A stretch of 64,000 nucleotides of DNA from Tranzscheliella williamsii (GCA_023212725.1 JALBYF010000001.1:615405-679404), one strand, 5' to 3'; positions 9,764 through 20,252 are shown, numbered from the stretch's first letter. Numbers and translations: made by a program. Notes: generated by a model not told the origin, from the sequence alone.

Positions 9764-10850
9764 GGCACGCTGTTTCTAAGAGGTCAACAGGGCGATCCAA
9801 TTTCCATACCAAGAATTGGGCTCCACTACCCTCATCCACATCGAGGCCGCCGCCACGAATCACTCCGATGCTGGTAGCCGCGCTCCTACAGCCTCAACCA
9901 CACCCGAAGAACTGATCCAAACTTGTTCACGTGTGTGGACACAGGTAAATGTGTTATAAGATTGGCCGTTTGAAGGTAGTAGGATATTATGGCCCACGTC
10001 GGTCAACACGATGAGGAGGGCGAGGGTATAGGGACGAGGGAGGGTATGTAGAAGCATTAGGTGACTGAGCCATCGCCATCTGGTAGGGAGTTGCTAGGAA
10101 CTCGGCAAGTCAGCCAAAGATGCTTCGTTGGTCTAGGAATATCCTTGTTAGAATCCTACCGACCGGCGCCATCCTTGCGGAAAACGCCGACCGGCTTCTC
10201 TCCAGTTCTCTCCCTTTCGGGAGATGGGTAATGGCGAGGAGGACTCTATGAGGGGATATCCAATACTTTGTTAAACGATGAAAGAAGGAAAGAAAGAAGC
10301 GAGCCACGTCTTGACGAGGTTTTCTTGCTTTCTCGCAGAAAATTTCCGCATTGGCAGCAGCGAAAGCGATGCGTGAATTTAGGTAAGGCTTCTTCTACTC
10401 GGACGACAAGAAGTCTTGAGGAATGAAAGTCACTGGTTACTCTCTGCGTCTATGCATCAACGCCGGATCGCGCAAATCGTGATTGATTCCATGAATAATG
10501 CGGTGAGAATGAGAGTTCGAGATTTGGCTGTTAGCACAGTGACTTATTCTTGTCTGCCATCACATTCCACCAAACGGCTGAGTCCGTGTCATCGTTCCAC
10601 TCTCCTTGACGCCGTATCCCTCTCCTACCACAGTCCACGCTTCGGTGAGCCAGTCTTACCCTTCCCTGACTGTACCACACTGCCACTGTAGGGGATCGCT
10701 ACTCTCTGGTTGTGGGTCTAATTGCGGCGAACCACGGATGCACCTTCGACTGGCTACAACGGCGCTTTCGACCCTTCCACCTTTGTGTCTCTCCTGCCTT
10801 CGTCTAGCCGAAAGCAAGTTGTCCTCGGCCAGCTGGGGAGCCCTGTGCTG
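9764..10850. other. Intergenic: tricalbin-like 3' flank and promoter of the FN3/coiled-coil gene
   Basis: About 1.1 kb with no supported gene or RNA. The frame of the downstream gene is open from 10722, but no ATG lies in it before 10851. The coding-like stretch 10740-10850 may therefore be leader, or the tail of an exon joined to an unseen upstream start. Confidence 0.45.
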
Positions 10851-13800
10851 ATGCCAACGGCGCAGAGGTCCGATGATGGGCCTTCTTCGCAGCCGGCGGC
10901 AGCGGCGGCGTCGGGATCGGCGAACGACACCAAGGATGCTGGTAATGGCGTAGCGAGAGTGGCAACGCAACACCATTTGTATCGTATAGAGCTTCTCGAT
11001 GTCACTCCTATATCTGTCACGTTGCTATGGGCTACACGCCCACCCCCCCTCAGCGCCATACCACTCGATATCATCAATGGACGTCTGCGCAAGAGAATCA
11101 AGAGCAAAGCGGGTGGTACAAGCGGAAACGGAAGCGCATCGCCCTCCTACAGAAACGCAGCCAAAGCCACAGCGGTATCATCATCCCCCACTTCTGCCAC
11201 CGCTTTCGCCACCAAACCGAGGAATGCTTCGAAGCATGGCTCACATGCTCAGGATGCGGGGGCATCATCCAATGCGAGATCTCCATCGGCCACGACTCAG
11301 CCGGAGACGCCAATGTCAAAGCTTACCGAAGGCCTTGTGGCAACCCGCAGCCTCAATCGCAGGGTGACCAAGATCCGCCTCCGCGCACCTCCGTCAGCAG
11401 CCACTCGGGTTAGACGAGGCTCCCAGAGCTCGGCACCTTCAGACTCTGCGCACAATCAGAACGAAGACGAAGCATGGCCTTCCGATGATGGGGCTACGGC
11501 GGTCGAAGACGAAGCGGGCTCCGGCTCTGAAGCATCAGACTCGGGTTATGAGGGAGAACTGCGATCGCACAACAACATGACCCAAGTATTCGAAGAACGG
11601 GTATCTGTCACCGTGAACGGCCGTGACTGGCCTCACGTTTTGTTAGGCGACAGGGGATCTCATGAAGCTATCGTGGTCATCTTTGGTCTGGAGCCTGAAT
11701 CTGACTACGATGTACAATTCGCCGTCAAAGCAAACAACGACAGCGCTCTCGAAGCCTATAAGGCCTCGCTTCGCACCCGCGCCGACCGCGATTCGGTACG
11801 GTCGTCGGGCACCACGCCTGTCGGCCAGAAGCCGCCCTCTACCACCTCCGCTGCCCGATCAGCGTCACCCTCCCCGCTCAGTCGGACTGTCGGCTCGGCT
11901 GCCGAGCTCGATCCAAGGGAGACGGCACCACAGAAACGAGCCGTCTTGCAGGCCGAACACGAGGCCTCGGAGCTACTCAAGACATCCCTAACCGCCGAGA
12001 TTAAGAAGGCACGAAAGGAAGCTTCTAGGGCTGAGGCTAGCCTGAGGCATGAGATCGATGCTGTCAGAAGAGGGATGGACAGGATGAGCGCTACCGATCA
12101 CCGCAGTAGACAGAAAGTCTTGGCTCTCCAAGAGCTGATCAAACAAACCACCGTACACGTCCAAGAGATCCACGAGGAGGCGGAAGCCGTGGAAAAGGGC
12201 CTTCCCAGCATTGAGGCCGAGGAGGCGCGCGTTGAGGTCGAGTTAGAGCAGCTGCGTAAAGAGCTTAAAGCGGAAGAAGAGGCTGCGCAGGCGGAATGCG
12301 ACAAGGACGACGCTGCTATCGCCGCTATGGAAAAGGAGCTGAAAACGGTGGAGACATCAGCTCATGCTGTCGAAGCAGAGCGCAATGAGCTTAGGGATGA
12401 CAAGCTTGCCAATCTACGGCGCGAGATCGAAAGGATACAGGAGCAGACGAAAGACATGCTCAGCAAGCCGCCATCGGCCTCGAGGCGTGGCGCCGGACCT
12501 CCGCAGCGAGGAGGCCTCCGGCATGTCAGCAATCCCGCACATGTGGCTCCGATCCAGCCAGCAAACAAGAGCAAAGGACCGCACATAGGAGGCCGAGGCG
12601 GAAAGGCCGGCGGATCCTTCGGCAACAGAGCCGTCTCGGGACCAGCATCCCAGCTCGGCGCCCCGCCCAATCACCACGGCCAACAGGGATTTACAGGCGC
12701 ACCGACTGGCTTCATGCACAACCTGGGCAAAGGCTTCCGCCGAAATGCCGCGCAAGCCATGGAGGGTTCGCCTACCGCCGGTTACGCTATGTCCGGTTCG
12801 GCCCCGGAAGGCGCCCCCCCTGCCGGTGCTGGCTTTTCTGCTGGTGGCTTTCCAGATCCTTCCTACGCCGGGCTGTCGTCGTATCCGCCGGCACTGTATC
12901 CTGGCGGTGAAGGATTGTACGGGCTGCCCCAGCATGGACAGCAAGGGCTGCAGCCGACGCAGCCGCACTTTTCCTCGGGTGTGTCCGAAGTCAGTCAGGA
13001 CGACCTATATGACCCCACTCTAGGATTCGACCCTTACGAGCCGGCTTTGGAGGCTGGTCGAAGATCCAGCTTACCGTTACCGCAACTTGCTGTCCAGCAT
13101 CCGCCTCTGTCATCGACTGTTGCTCTGAATCCAGCCAATCCCGAATTTGTTCCGTCCGCAGGATCGAACCACGCTTCGCCGGTGGTTAGCAAGGCAACGG
13201 TCGAGCCAGCCGGTACAAGCGCTGCCGCTTCCGCCGCAGTCTCGTTGCCGTCACCTCCGGCAGAGGTTGCCTCGTTGGAGCATTCGCCTACCTCTTCCTC
13301 TCGCTTCGCGTTCCCGCTGGCTCGGCAACAGCCGGGCGCGGCCGCAGCCAGCTCGCTCGGCAAGCCAGGTCCGTCTGCCGCAGCACCGGGCCCGAACAAT
13401 GTGCTGAGTCCTTCGCTTGCCAATGACCTAGGGCTTCCGCTGGCACCGGGGACGGGCCCGAGCCGTTTCCCGATCGGCACGTCGGGGACCACGAGCCCGT
13501 TCACGCGGCATTCTCCGCTCTTGGCGCAGGGCGCGAACACCAGCTCGACGACGAGTCCGATGGTGTTTGCCAGCAACAGTCCGCGCTACGGGCCGTCGAT
13601 GCTGCCGAGCCAGGGTGGTGGGCACGGCGGGGAGGATGCTGGGGCGGGCGGTGCGGGCGCGCCGTTCGCGTCCAAGTTTGGGCCGCTGGACTACGACCCG
13701 GCGATGGACGGCTTTGGGCCGGCGCCGGGGCTCGTGGGCCCAGGGCCAGGCGCTGCCGGCGCCTCGTTCGGCCCGCTCTACCCTGCGCACGACGCCTGGG

Positions 13801-14015
13801 CCGCGCCGCCGGCAAGCACCTGGGTCGCGCCCTCGCCCCCGCTCGGCGCCGCTACCGACATCTGGTCCGCCCCGCTCCGCCCGCGCGGCTCCCTCAACGA
13901 CCTCCGCCCCCCCGCCTACCCCGCCTTCGCCCCCTGGCCACCCCTCCCCCCCCTCCGCCCCACCCCCCCGCGCGACTCCGACCCGCCCACCTCCCCCACC
14001 GCACCCCAACCCTAA
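10851..14015 (+). CDS. Fibronectin-III-like/coiled-coil protein with a Pro/Ala/Gly-rich disordered tail
   Basis: 1054 residues from the ATG at 10851, single exon. Near the N-terminus LYRIELLDVTPISVTLLWA and, after a 200-residue Ser/Ala/Lys-rich insert, the segment VTVNGRDWPHVLLGD with YDVQFAVKANN make two halves of what looks like one interrupted fibronectin type III domain. Residues about 360-535 form a strong Glu/Lys/Ala coiled coil (QLRKELKAEEEAAQAECDKD and neighbours). The remaining 500 residues are low-complexity Gly/Pro/Ser/Ala with almost no charged residues, ending in a proline-rich tail. Similar FN3 plus coiled-coil proteins exist in other fungi, some annotated as AcrB-like, but I cannot assign a function. 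A short 5' exon could have been missed because coding-like sequence extends upstream of the chosen ATG. Confidence 0.8.
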   Translation: MPTAQRSDDGPSSQPAAAAASGSANDTKDAGNGVARVATQHHLYRIELLDVTPISVTLLWATRPPPLSAIPLDIINGRLRKRIKSKAGGTSGNGSASPSYRNAAKATAVSSSPTSATAFATKPRNASKHGSHAQDAGASSNARSPSATTQPETPMSKLTEGLVATRSLNRRVTKIRLRAPPSAATRVRRGSQSSAPSDSAHNQNEDEAWPSDDGATAVEDEAGSGSEASDSGYEGELRSHNNMTQVFEERVSVTVNGRDWPHVLLGDRGSHEAIVVIFGLEPESDYDVQFAVKANNDSALEAYKASLRTRADRDSVRSSGTTPVGQKPPSTTSAARSASPSPLSRTVGSAAELDPRETAPQKRAVLQAEHEASELLKTSLTAEIKKARKEASRAEASLRHEIDAVRRGMDRMSATDHRSRQKVLALQELIKQTTVHVQEIHEEAEAVEKGLPSIEAEEARVEVELEQLRKELKAEEEAAQAECDKDDAAIAAMEKELKTVETSAHAVEAERNELRDDKLANLRREIERIQEQTKDMLSKPPSASRRGAGPPQRGGLRHVSNPAHVAPIQPANKSKGPHIGGRGGKAGGSFGNRAVSGPASQLGAPPNHHGQQGFTGAPTGFMHNLGKGFRRNAAQAMEGSPTAGYAMSGSAPEGAPPAGAGFSAGGFPDPSYAGLSSYPPALYPGGEGLYGLPQHGQQGLQPTQPHFSSGVSEVSQDDLYDPTLGFDPYEPALEAGRRSSLPLPQLAVQHPPLSSTVALNPANPEFVPSAGSNHASPVVSKATVEPAGTSAAASAAVSLPSPPAEVASLEHSPTSSSRFAFPLARQQPGAAAASSLGKPGPSAAAPGPNNVLSPSLANDLGLPLAPGTGPSRFPIGTSGTTSPFTRHSPLLAQGANTSSTTSPMVFASNSPRYGPSMLPSQGGGHGGEDAGAGGAGAPFASKFGPLDYDPAMDGFGPAPGLVGPGPGAAGASFGPLYPAHDAWAAPPASTWVAPSPPLGAATDIWSAPLRPRGSLNDLRPPAYPAFAPWPPLPPLRPTPPRDSDPPTSPTAPQP

Positions 14016-14326
14016 CTTCTGTACTTTTAGCCATCGTTCACGTTAATTCACTCCGATTGCACACATTCATCCACTCTGTCTGCGCGCGTTACTGATCTGC
14101 CGGTGCACGTTGAGTCCAACTCTGCCTGCACAACTCGAGAGCGGCACCGCGACGCTGACACGCAGACAGGCGGGAGGCATGGTCTGAATGGTGCGTCCCA
14201 TTGGGTGTGCATGCACGACCGGGAGGGTACATTTTTGGGCAGGTGCTAGGCATGGTGTGCATGGAGGGTGCGGAATGCTATGGGCCGGGGATTGGTGGTA
14301 CAGGGGAGGGGCGGGAGAGAGAGCGC
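14016..14326. other. Convergent 3' intergenic region
   Basis: 311 bp between two stop codons facing each other, the FN3 gene on plus and eL36 on minus. It must hold both 3' UTRs and poly(A) sites; no canonical AATAAA is obvious. Nothing else seen. Confidence 0.5.
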
Positions 14327-15572
14327 TTAGTGGCCAGCTCGGCGCTGCTCGGCGATGACGTTGGTGAGCATCTCCATCTTGCCCTTGGCACGGCGGAGCG
14401 TGCCGACACGGCGCTTGATGAACTTGCGGGCACGCTTGTCCTTCGAGTTTCGGATGAGCTCCATGGCACGTCGCTCGTAGGGCGCAAAGCCGGCCACCTC
14501 GCGGATCACAGAGCGGATCACCTTGACGCGCTCACCCTGTCGCCCCTTTCGGTTCGAGGGTCGCGGAGCGAGCACCCGTCGCTCGGTCTGGTGGCCTCGG
14601 TTGATACCCCAGACGAGACCTATCATTCGCAGGCCGCACAAGAAGCAAGAAACAAGAAACAAGGAAGCGGTCAGTACAGCTGTCATAGCGAGACAGGACG
14701 AGTGCCAATCGACATCTCAGCAATTGCACCACAAAACAAGCCCAACCATGCCAGGATGCGCAGCAGCAGCAACAGCAGCAGCAGTACATCTACCAGCAGT
14801 AGCAGCAGTCGCAGCAGCAGTAGTAGCAGCAAGAGCTTGTTGATAGAAGTAGGCAGATTGAAACTGCCCGCAGAACGGTGAAATCGCCAATTGTGGCTGA
14901 TTGCGATGGCGCTGCACGATCGCATTGTCCGGACGGTGCAGTGGAAAGATACCATACGAGCGGCTGGCCGTTCGACTGCCAAGCGACCCAGGAGACTAGG
15001 CTGTGCTCGTCATCCTTTTCAGCACTAGCGGACACCTTGTATCGACCACCGCTCGAGTAGCACTCTGGATTGATGGTACACCATCTGCAGCGGCGTCCGC
15101 CCAACTTCTGTCTATTACGCAGAAGCTGTTGGTAGCCTGGGATGAAGTACCGGCCTAGCGGACTGCAAAGGATGATCCAACGAAGTCCAACCTCGCTACT
15201 CGGTGACGTGCAACCAAGTAGCTTTCCAACCGGCCCGATCCACTACATCACATCCTGGCCGTTCTCGTATGCCCCCACTGTCTCTGCATCCGCATCCTCC
15301 AAGCTCCCAAGTCAGAGCTGAGTGATGTTGCCGCTGCTGAACTTTGCGACGGCCGAGGTCGGCGACGATGCTACTACCGCTGCGAATGGTGACTGCTGGT
15401 ACTGCTTTCTGATGCTGCTTCTGCTGTTGTTGCTCGGTGCCGTCGACAAGGCTTGCAACTGTGGCTGGTATGGCTGCAAGGGCGTTGCAATGGAGCTGAA
15501 GCCGAGACGCAGCTGATACACACCAGTTCGAGGCACGCCGGCCTTGTGAGCGGGGTTAGAAGAGTTACCCAT
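14327..15572 (-). CDS. RPL36: 60S ribosomal protein eL36 (two exons, first coding exon of 4 nt proposed)
   Basis: Cytosolic large-subunit protein eL36. The main exon 14619..14327 encodes [20 protein letters not shown], then [33 protein letters not shown] and [10 protein letters not shown], which match eL36 along its whole length. The exon starts at an AG acceptor preceded by a pyrimidine run and the branch-site-like ACTGAC. Because homologues have only a few residues before GLxxGxN, the start must be in a very small upstream exon. The best candidate is ATGG at 15572..15569, followed by GTAACT, giving M-G-L-V-W-G in frame and 98 residues, the normal fungal length. The intron would be 949 nt (14620..15568), long for this window but common in ribosomal protein genes. 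The 5' leader upstream of 15572 is pyrimidine-rich. Gene identity is certain; exon 1 is inference. Confidence 0.88.
14757..14837. repeat. CAG/CTG-rich microsatellite in the eL36 intron
   Basis: Imperfect (CAG)n with AAC, TAC and TCG interruptions on the plus strand. It lies inside the proposed 949-nt intron and is not part of a supported coding frame. Confidence 0.8.
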
Positions 15573-16261
15573 TATGTCGGATTGTGGTGAGGTCAATGAT
15601 GATCTTGAGGATGAAGGCAGAAGAAAGGAGGTGCTATAGTGAAGATGGCGACGAGGCTAACACGGCGTGGGACTCCGTCGGTACAGCCAGAGAGCTGCGA
15701 TGGCCGGCTCTCGTGCGTGGCAGCACACAATTTAATTGATAAGCTCGAATTTCGATGGCCGCCCAAACCCAAGCAGCACGTGTAAGTGCTCGTCTCGGCC
15801 GAGGTCACATGTGCTGCCATACAAAATGTGTGATGATTAGTCATGTGTCCAAAGTGCTTAAAGTTGGAGCTCTAACAGAAGTCGTCTTCAGAAAGTCACG
15901 GCGATCGACACATTATTCACAGCAATCTGACAACACGGATACTCTCCTCACTCACGCAGAACTCCGCATGATGCCTTCTTGTTCGAAACAAACTCCACGG
16001 AGTTCCGCATCGGCGTCGCAGACCTGCTGCCCTAAAGGCTCTTGACCACCATCATACTGAATGACGTCCCGGCCAGACGTTGGTGTAAACAGATACGGAG
16101 ACACGACCTCCGCCATATAGCAACAAAAGCAGCGTGGACGGGTCCTATGTGCAATACCTACCGACGAGATCGGAGATCAGGCAACAACAGAGCTCATGTG
16201 AGAGATCAGAGCCGGAACTTCTTTCGGTCCATCTCAGCACTTGTGCGATAAGGTCGAACTT
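15573..16261. other. Divergent promoter region, eL36 / GNAT gene
   Basis: 689 bp. The part nearest 15573 is a C/T-rich leader on the minus strand. A telobox-like CCCTAA occurs at 16030-16035. No gene seen. Confidence 0.45.
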
Positions 16262-16801
16262 ATGAGTAGCATGTCGACACCTCTACCACAAGGAAATCGC
16301 TCGGCGGATGGCTTGGCGCACGGGATTAGCATTGTTGAGCTAACGGTAGATCGACACGATGCAGCCAAGCGCTTGATGCTCGAGTACAGCTCTAGTCTCG
16401 GTTTGGATCTTTCCTTCCAGAACTTTAAGGCGGAGATGGAAAGCTTCCCAGAGAAGTACAGAGACCCACACGGCGCCTTTCTCATGGCTTACAGTGAGGA
16501 CGGCTCTCTTGTTGGCTGTGTCGGACTGCGTGCACTAAACAACAGCATCTGCGAGATGAAGCGCCTGTATGTTCGCCCCCCATTCCGAGGCAGGCAAGCT
16601 GGCATCTTGCTAGCACTAGCCATCATAGACAAAGCGCGCACGCTAGGTTATACGGCCATCCGTCTCGACACCCTTCAGACCATGACAAAAGCTAGGGATC
16701 TGTATGCAAACCTCGGCTTTGTTGAGATTCCACCATATTACGAGAACCCACATCCAGCCGTCTACTTCGAACTCAAGCTCACCCATGTCTCACAGTGCTG
16801 A
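16262..16801 (+). CDS. GNAT-family N-acetyltransferase
   Basis: 179 residues from the ATG at 16262 (a second in-frame ATG follows at 16271). GNAT core: the beta-strand pair SLVGCVGLRALNNSICEMKRLYV (quoted in parts: LVGCVGLRAL, CEMKRLYVRP), then the acetyl-CoA pyrophosphate loop RPPFRGRQAGILL, which keeps the R-G-x-x-G arrangement of motif A, and the C-terminal ARDLYANLGFVEIPPYY typical of small-molecule GNATs. About 40 N-terminal residues precede the domain. The closest architecture is that of bacterial and fungal YhdJ/phosphinothricin-type single-domain acetyltransferases. Substrate unknown; no targeting signal. It stands alone between eL36 and pICln and reads toward pICln. Confidence 0.87.
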   Translation: MSSMSTPLPQGNRSADGLAHGISIVELTVDRHDAAKRLMLEYSSSLGLDLSFQNFKAEMESFPEKYRDPHGAFLMAYSEDGSLVGCVGLRALNNSICEMKRLYVRPPFRGRQAGILLALAIIDKARTLGYTAIRLDTLQTMTKARDLYANLGFVEIPPYYENPHPAVYFELKLTHVSQC

Positions 16802-17214
16802 TACCACTTGTAGCGTAGAACGGACGGCTTCTTCATGGCTCTGTCGCCTATGACCCGGCACAAGCCCGTGGAAGACTCACTTATCGATTTAGGTTCAAAC
16901 GGACCAGAGTTGCTGATTCTCCGGGTTGTGACAACAATGTTGGACCGGCACAACCCTGTTAGTCTACCTGCACGACTCTTGCTACAGGTGGCCAACGAAA
17001 CCTGCCCTCTTCCCGGGCTCAGGCTAAGGGGCCGAAAAGCCAGCAACCCTATGTGATAATTGAATGACCGACGCGGATCCAGGGTCCAGTCACAGTCGAG
17101 TTCTGATCTGAAGATAGAATCGGGCTTTTGTTGATTGCATGCGTGCATAGTCCAACCATTCCACCAAAGCGTCGTAGCGTCTACCGCCACCATCACAGCG
17201 AAACTTCCGTCAGC
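16802..17214. other. Intergenic: GNAT to pICln
   Basis: 413 bp holding the GNAT 3' UTR and the pICln promoter. No TATA box or RNA gene seen. Confidence 0.4.
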
Positions 17215-18054
17215 ATGGCCGCATTTCACCCAATATCGGCGGCGCCTGATTACGGGTTGCCTGACCAGCACTCTGCGCAGCAGCAGGCCGCGCCCTCTTC
17301 TTTCGCGGCTGGCACGCCGATCCTGCGCTGCCATATCGCATCAGCAACCGTCTATGTGAGCCCGGCAACGGCCAACCTGCCACCGTGCTTCAGCAAGGCC
17401 GATACAGAATCGCGTGCTGACGATGAGGGAGAAGAGCAAGTGGCACATGCAGCTGGGGAGCTGTGGCTGACGGAAAAGGAGATGTCGTTTCTGTCGCCGG
17501 TCACTGGCACGGGGTTTCAATTGGCATATCCTGCCGTTGCCCTGCATGCGGTCACCCGCTCTCCTCCTTCGTTCGTATCGGTATTGACGTCCACCAACGG
17601 CTCGGCAGCCCGTTCTTCGGATGGTTCGACTTCCTTTGGATGTCTCTACTGCCAGGTTGATTTGGCCTACGACCCAGCCGCGGAAAGCAACAACGACGAT
17701 GACGACCAAGCAGACTTCCTAGAGATGCACATCTTCACACCGGACCAGGGCTCCTTGGATCAGCTGTTCGAAGCTCTATCCCATTGTGCCTCCCTGCACC
17801 CTTCGGCCGGGTTCAACGACGGCGACGACGATGGGTTGGACTCACATCCTTTTGCTGGCATGGCTCCGTTTGGGACGAGTGCTTCCGGGCAAACGCTCGG
17901 AAACGGCGATCACGCCGGCGCCTACGACGATGCAGACGAGCAAAACGATTTCATCTCCGACGTACAGCAGCCAGACGCTCCGGACGAACTCAGCGAGACA
18001 GGCAGGGTGAGAACCGATTTGCAGACCCCAGACTCGAGGTACCGTCCTTACTAG
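17215..18054 (+). CDS. pICln-like methylosome / snRNP-assembly chaperone
   Basis: 279 residues from the ATG at 17215. A PH-like core carries GELWLTEKEMSFLSP, GFQLAYPAVALHAVTRSP, CLYCQVDLAYD, an acidic loop NNDDDDQADFLEMHIFTPD and LDQLFEALSHCASLHP. This is the order seen in pICln, which delivers Sm proteins to the PRMT5 methylosome and chaperones U-snRNP assembly in the cytosol. An acidic region with GAYDDADEQNDF corresponds to the C-terminal acidic tail of the family, and the protein ends RYRPY. A possible GTGAGA donor at 18006 could extend the C-terminus into a downstream exon, but the unspliced end looks natural. It lies head to tail with calcipressin, 252 bp apart. Confidence 0.88.
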   Translation: MAAFHPISAAPDYGLPDQHSAQQQAAPSSFAAGTPILRCHIASATVYVSPATANLPPCFSKADTESRADDEGEEQVAHAAGELWLTEKEMSFLSPVTGTGFQLAYPAVALHAVTRSPPSFVSVLTSTNGSAARSSDGSTSFGCLYCQVDLAYDPAAESNNDDDDQADFLEMHIFTPDQGSLDQLFEALSHCASLHPSAGFNDGDDDGLDSHPFAGMAPFGTSASGQTLGNGDHAGAYDDADEQNDFISDVQQPDAPDELSETGRVRTDLQTPDSRYRPY

Positions 18055-18306
18055 AGCCTTTCCCATCGCGTGCGGCGGAGCTCGCGTAGACAATGCTTTT
18101 CGGCGCCCCCGGCTCCTCCAGGCTGCCATGTACTCCGTCGTGGGCCATGCCGGGCCGTGTCCATCCAAGCACAAATAAGACGGCCGGCGAGGGACACATC
18201 TGCGCGCTCGAATTGAGAGCAAGAGAGGGCTGACACGCTGCCTCTTCCCCTTCTTGTCTGATCTGTCTTACTGCTGCAGCGCAACCTGGCTCATCTCGAA
18301 AGTGTG

Positions 18307-19320
18307 ATGCAGTGGCCCGATGAGGAAGACGACAATGATGAGCCGTCTTTAGGGCCGGCGAATAGGGAGAGGAACGAGGACACGAATACGCTCATTCTCT
18401 CGAACCTGCCGGTAGAGTTTTTCATCCCGTCCATCTGCTCGCTTCTGCTGTCTCTGCTCAATACATATGGAACCATGGCGCGCTGGTCGCCATTGCCCTC
18501 GGTGGGACGTGCGATTGTCGTGTTTCAAGATAGCACAGGGGCGTCGCTGGCGAAGGAGGGGTTGGATCGACTGATCTTGCCGTTCGAAGACACCGATGGC
18601 TCCGCGGTGGGGGCCCACTCGGACGAAGTGCAGCGCGCGGGTGATGGCGACGAGGGCCGTATGCTGCGCGCGGTCTTTGGGCCGTACTGGGATGCGGACG
18701 CGCCCGAGCCGGAGACGCTATCGGTACCTACGACGGACAAGAACTTCCTGATCTCCCCGCCGGGCAGCCCGCCCGTGGGGTGGGAGCCGATCCGCGAGGA
18801 TCCGCCCAACAGAGACACGCTTGCCGACGATCTGATGAAAGCGCTCGCCGATCTGCGCGACACGGGCAGCCACATTGACAGCCACCAGCCGCGCGAGTGG
18901 GGGGGGGAGGCTTCCGACGCTCTAGCCGCAGCAGCGCGGGGCCCGGGCGTGCCAGAGGTGATTCTGGCACCTGGAACCGCACGCGCACCCAAGCCGTTCC
19001 AGCCGGTCTGGGCACGCGTAGAGGCAAACACGCCTCCGCTTACAGACCACGACACCCAGATCGACGTGCCCGGCGTGACGGTCCAGTGCTTCGACGGCGA
19101 GGACGCGGACGAGGCAGCCGGCGCCCGGTCCAAGCTGTACAACGGTGTCAGCATCAGCTCGGTCAAGGCTACTGTCGAGTCGATGCGGGGAGCGATGCCG
19201 GTCCCCAGTCCCGCCACCGGCCTACCTTCTCAGCCCGGCAGAGATGCGCCCGCCGAGAGGAGGATCACCCCCACCAGCCGGCCGCCGCTCGAGGAGGACG
19301 AGTTTGGAGAGCGACGCTAG
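18307..19320 (+). CDS. RCN1: Calcipressin (regulator of calcineurin)
   Basis: Modulator of the Ca2+/calmodulin phosphatase calcineurin. 337 residues from the ATG at 18307. An RRM-like N-terminal half begins TNTLILSNLPVEFF and continues to VGRAIVVFQDS. The family signature NFLISPPGSPPVGWEP follows (FLISPPxSPPxGW in all calcipressins; its serines are the GSK3/MAPK-phosphorylated pair). A calcineurin-docking-like VPGVTVQCFD is near residue 260. The protein is about 130 residues longer than yeast Rcn1 through an acidic insert in the first half and an Ala/Pro-rich linker. Single exon. Together with the Slt2-type MAPK at 24.9-26.5 kb it forms part of stress signalling, but the genes are not clustered in a way that implies co-regulation. 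Confidence 0.93.
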   Translation: MQWPDEEDDNDEPSLGPANRERNEDTNTLILSNLPVEFFIPSICSLLLSLLNTYGTMARWSPLPSVGRAIVVFQDSTGASLAKEGLDRLILPFEDTDGSAVGAHSDEVQRAGDGDEGRMLRAVFGPYWDADAPEPETLSVPTTDKNFLISPPGSPPVGWEPIREDPPNRDTLADDLMKALADLRDTGSHIDSHQPREWGGEASDALAAAARGPGVPEVILAPGTARAPKPFQPVWARVEANTPPLTDHDTQIDVPGVTVQCFDGEDADEAAGARSKLYNGVSISSVKATVESMRGAMPVPSPATGLPSQPGRDAPAERRITPTSRPPLEEDEFGERR

Positions 19321-20252
19321 ATGTACTCACGGCCCTACATTCTACCCTGCCCGATACCACCATGACAATGTACTCTTAGTACATCTTTGAGAACAGCAGC
19401 ACGTCGCCCATCCGATCGGCGCCTCGACCGATCGCCGCATCTTCCTTCGCGACCCGAGATCGGGACGTCTGTCAGCGCCAAGTTGTGCCGCGGCAGGAAG
19501 ATGACCTAACAAGATGCACGTGCGAAGACGCATACGAAAAAAGGAAAAGGCCGCGGCTCCACTCGCGCATGTCACAGTCGTTGTGAGGGCGGCGAGGCTG
19601 CACGGGAAAGTGGAGAGAAATGGCGAATTTCGCTGCCTTCTGCCGTGACCGCGCCGCCCTGGCTTTGCTTCCATAGCGCAGCGCCGACTTGGCAGCTTGA
19701 AGTTTCGAAGTGGAGTGGCGATCCAAGCAACTTACAAGTGTGAAAGGGCAAAAGAGACCGCCGAGGTGGACTGGATGGCCGGTTTTCTTGATGCTTTTGC
19801 AAACGATTCGCAATGCATCGGCGGCCGCCGTCACCAGTCAGAGTGTGCAGCTCGGAGCGCTCCTAGCAGGCCGCTTGCGCTTCCGCTCAGTCGACCCGCG
19901 GAAGCGCCGCCGCTGGATGGATTTCGGTCAGCCACCGATAAAGCCATGCGCAAGTGATTGTAGTTGTGAGTTACAGTAGTGTCAAGGTGATTACCATGCT
20001 GAGTGGGGTGGGCGTGGGAATGGGTTGGGATGATTGTGATAGTGCGGGTGCGGGTGCAGGTCCATCTTATCTGGAATTTTGCAGGCCGCGGCAGAAGTCA
20101 GAAGGAATCAACCGAGCTTATGAAGCTAGGCCACGGAGCTTATAAAGCTGGGCAGGATCGGCCCTTTTCTGGCTATCCGCCTTGCTCCCGCTCCGTCTGT
20201 ATCCGTTTCCACTGACCTCGACGTTGCCCCGCAAAGTGGATCGACATCAGCC
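19321..20252. other. Intergenic: calcipressin 3' flank and GMC oxidoreductase promoter
   Basis: 932 bp without a supported gene. Contains short GCGGGT/GTGGG repeats near 20005-20065 and the TATA box listed separately. Small frames here show no protein family features. Confidence 0.5.
20141..20147 (+). promoter_or_regulatory. TATA box of the GMC oxidoreductase gene
   Basis: TATAAAG lies 112 bp upstream of the ATG at 20253, with a C/T-rich stretch between them. Confidence 0.55.

Noticed and set aside
15312..15596. 94-codon minus-strand frame starting near the eL36 leader
   Set aside because: Starts at the proposed eL36 ATG and runs into the intron; Ser/Gln-rich with no family match.
16240..16262. 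TTCGAC flanked by ATAAG/CTTAT, resembling a tRNA T-arm on the minus strand
   Set aside because: Loop has six rather than seven bases and no acceptor, D or anticodon arms surround it.
18006..18306. Splicing of pICln into the following frame to make a pICln-calcipressin fusion
   Set aside because: A GTGAGA donor and a TGCAG acceptor exist, but both proteins look complete alone and the calcipressin has its own ATG.
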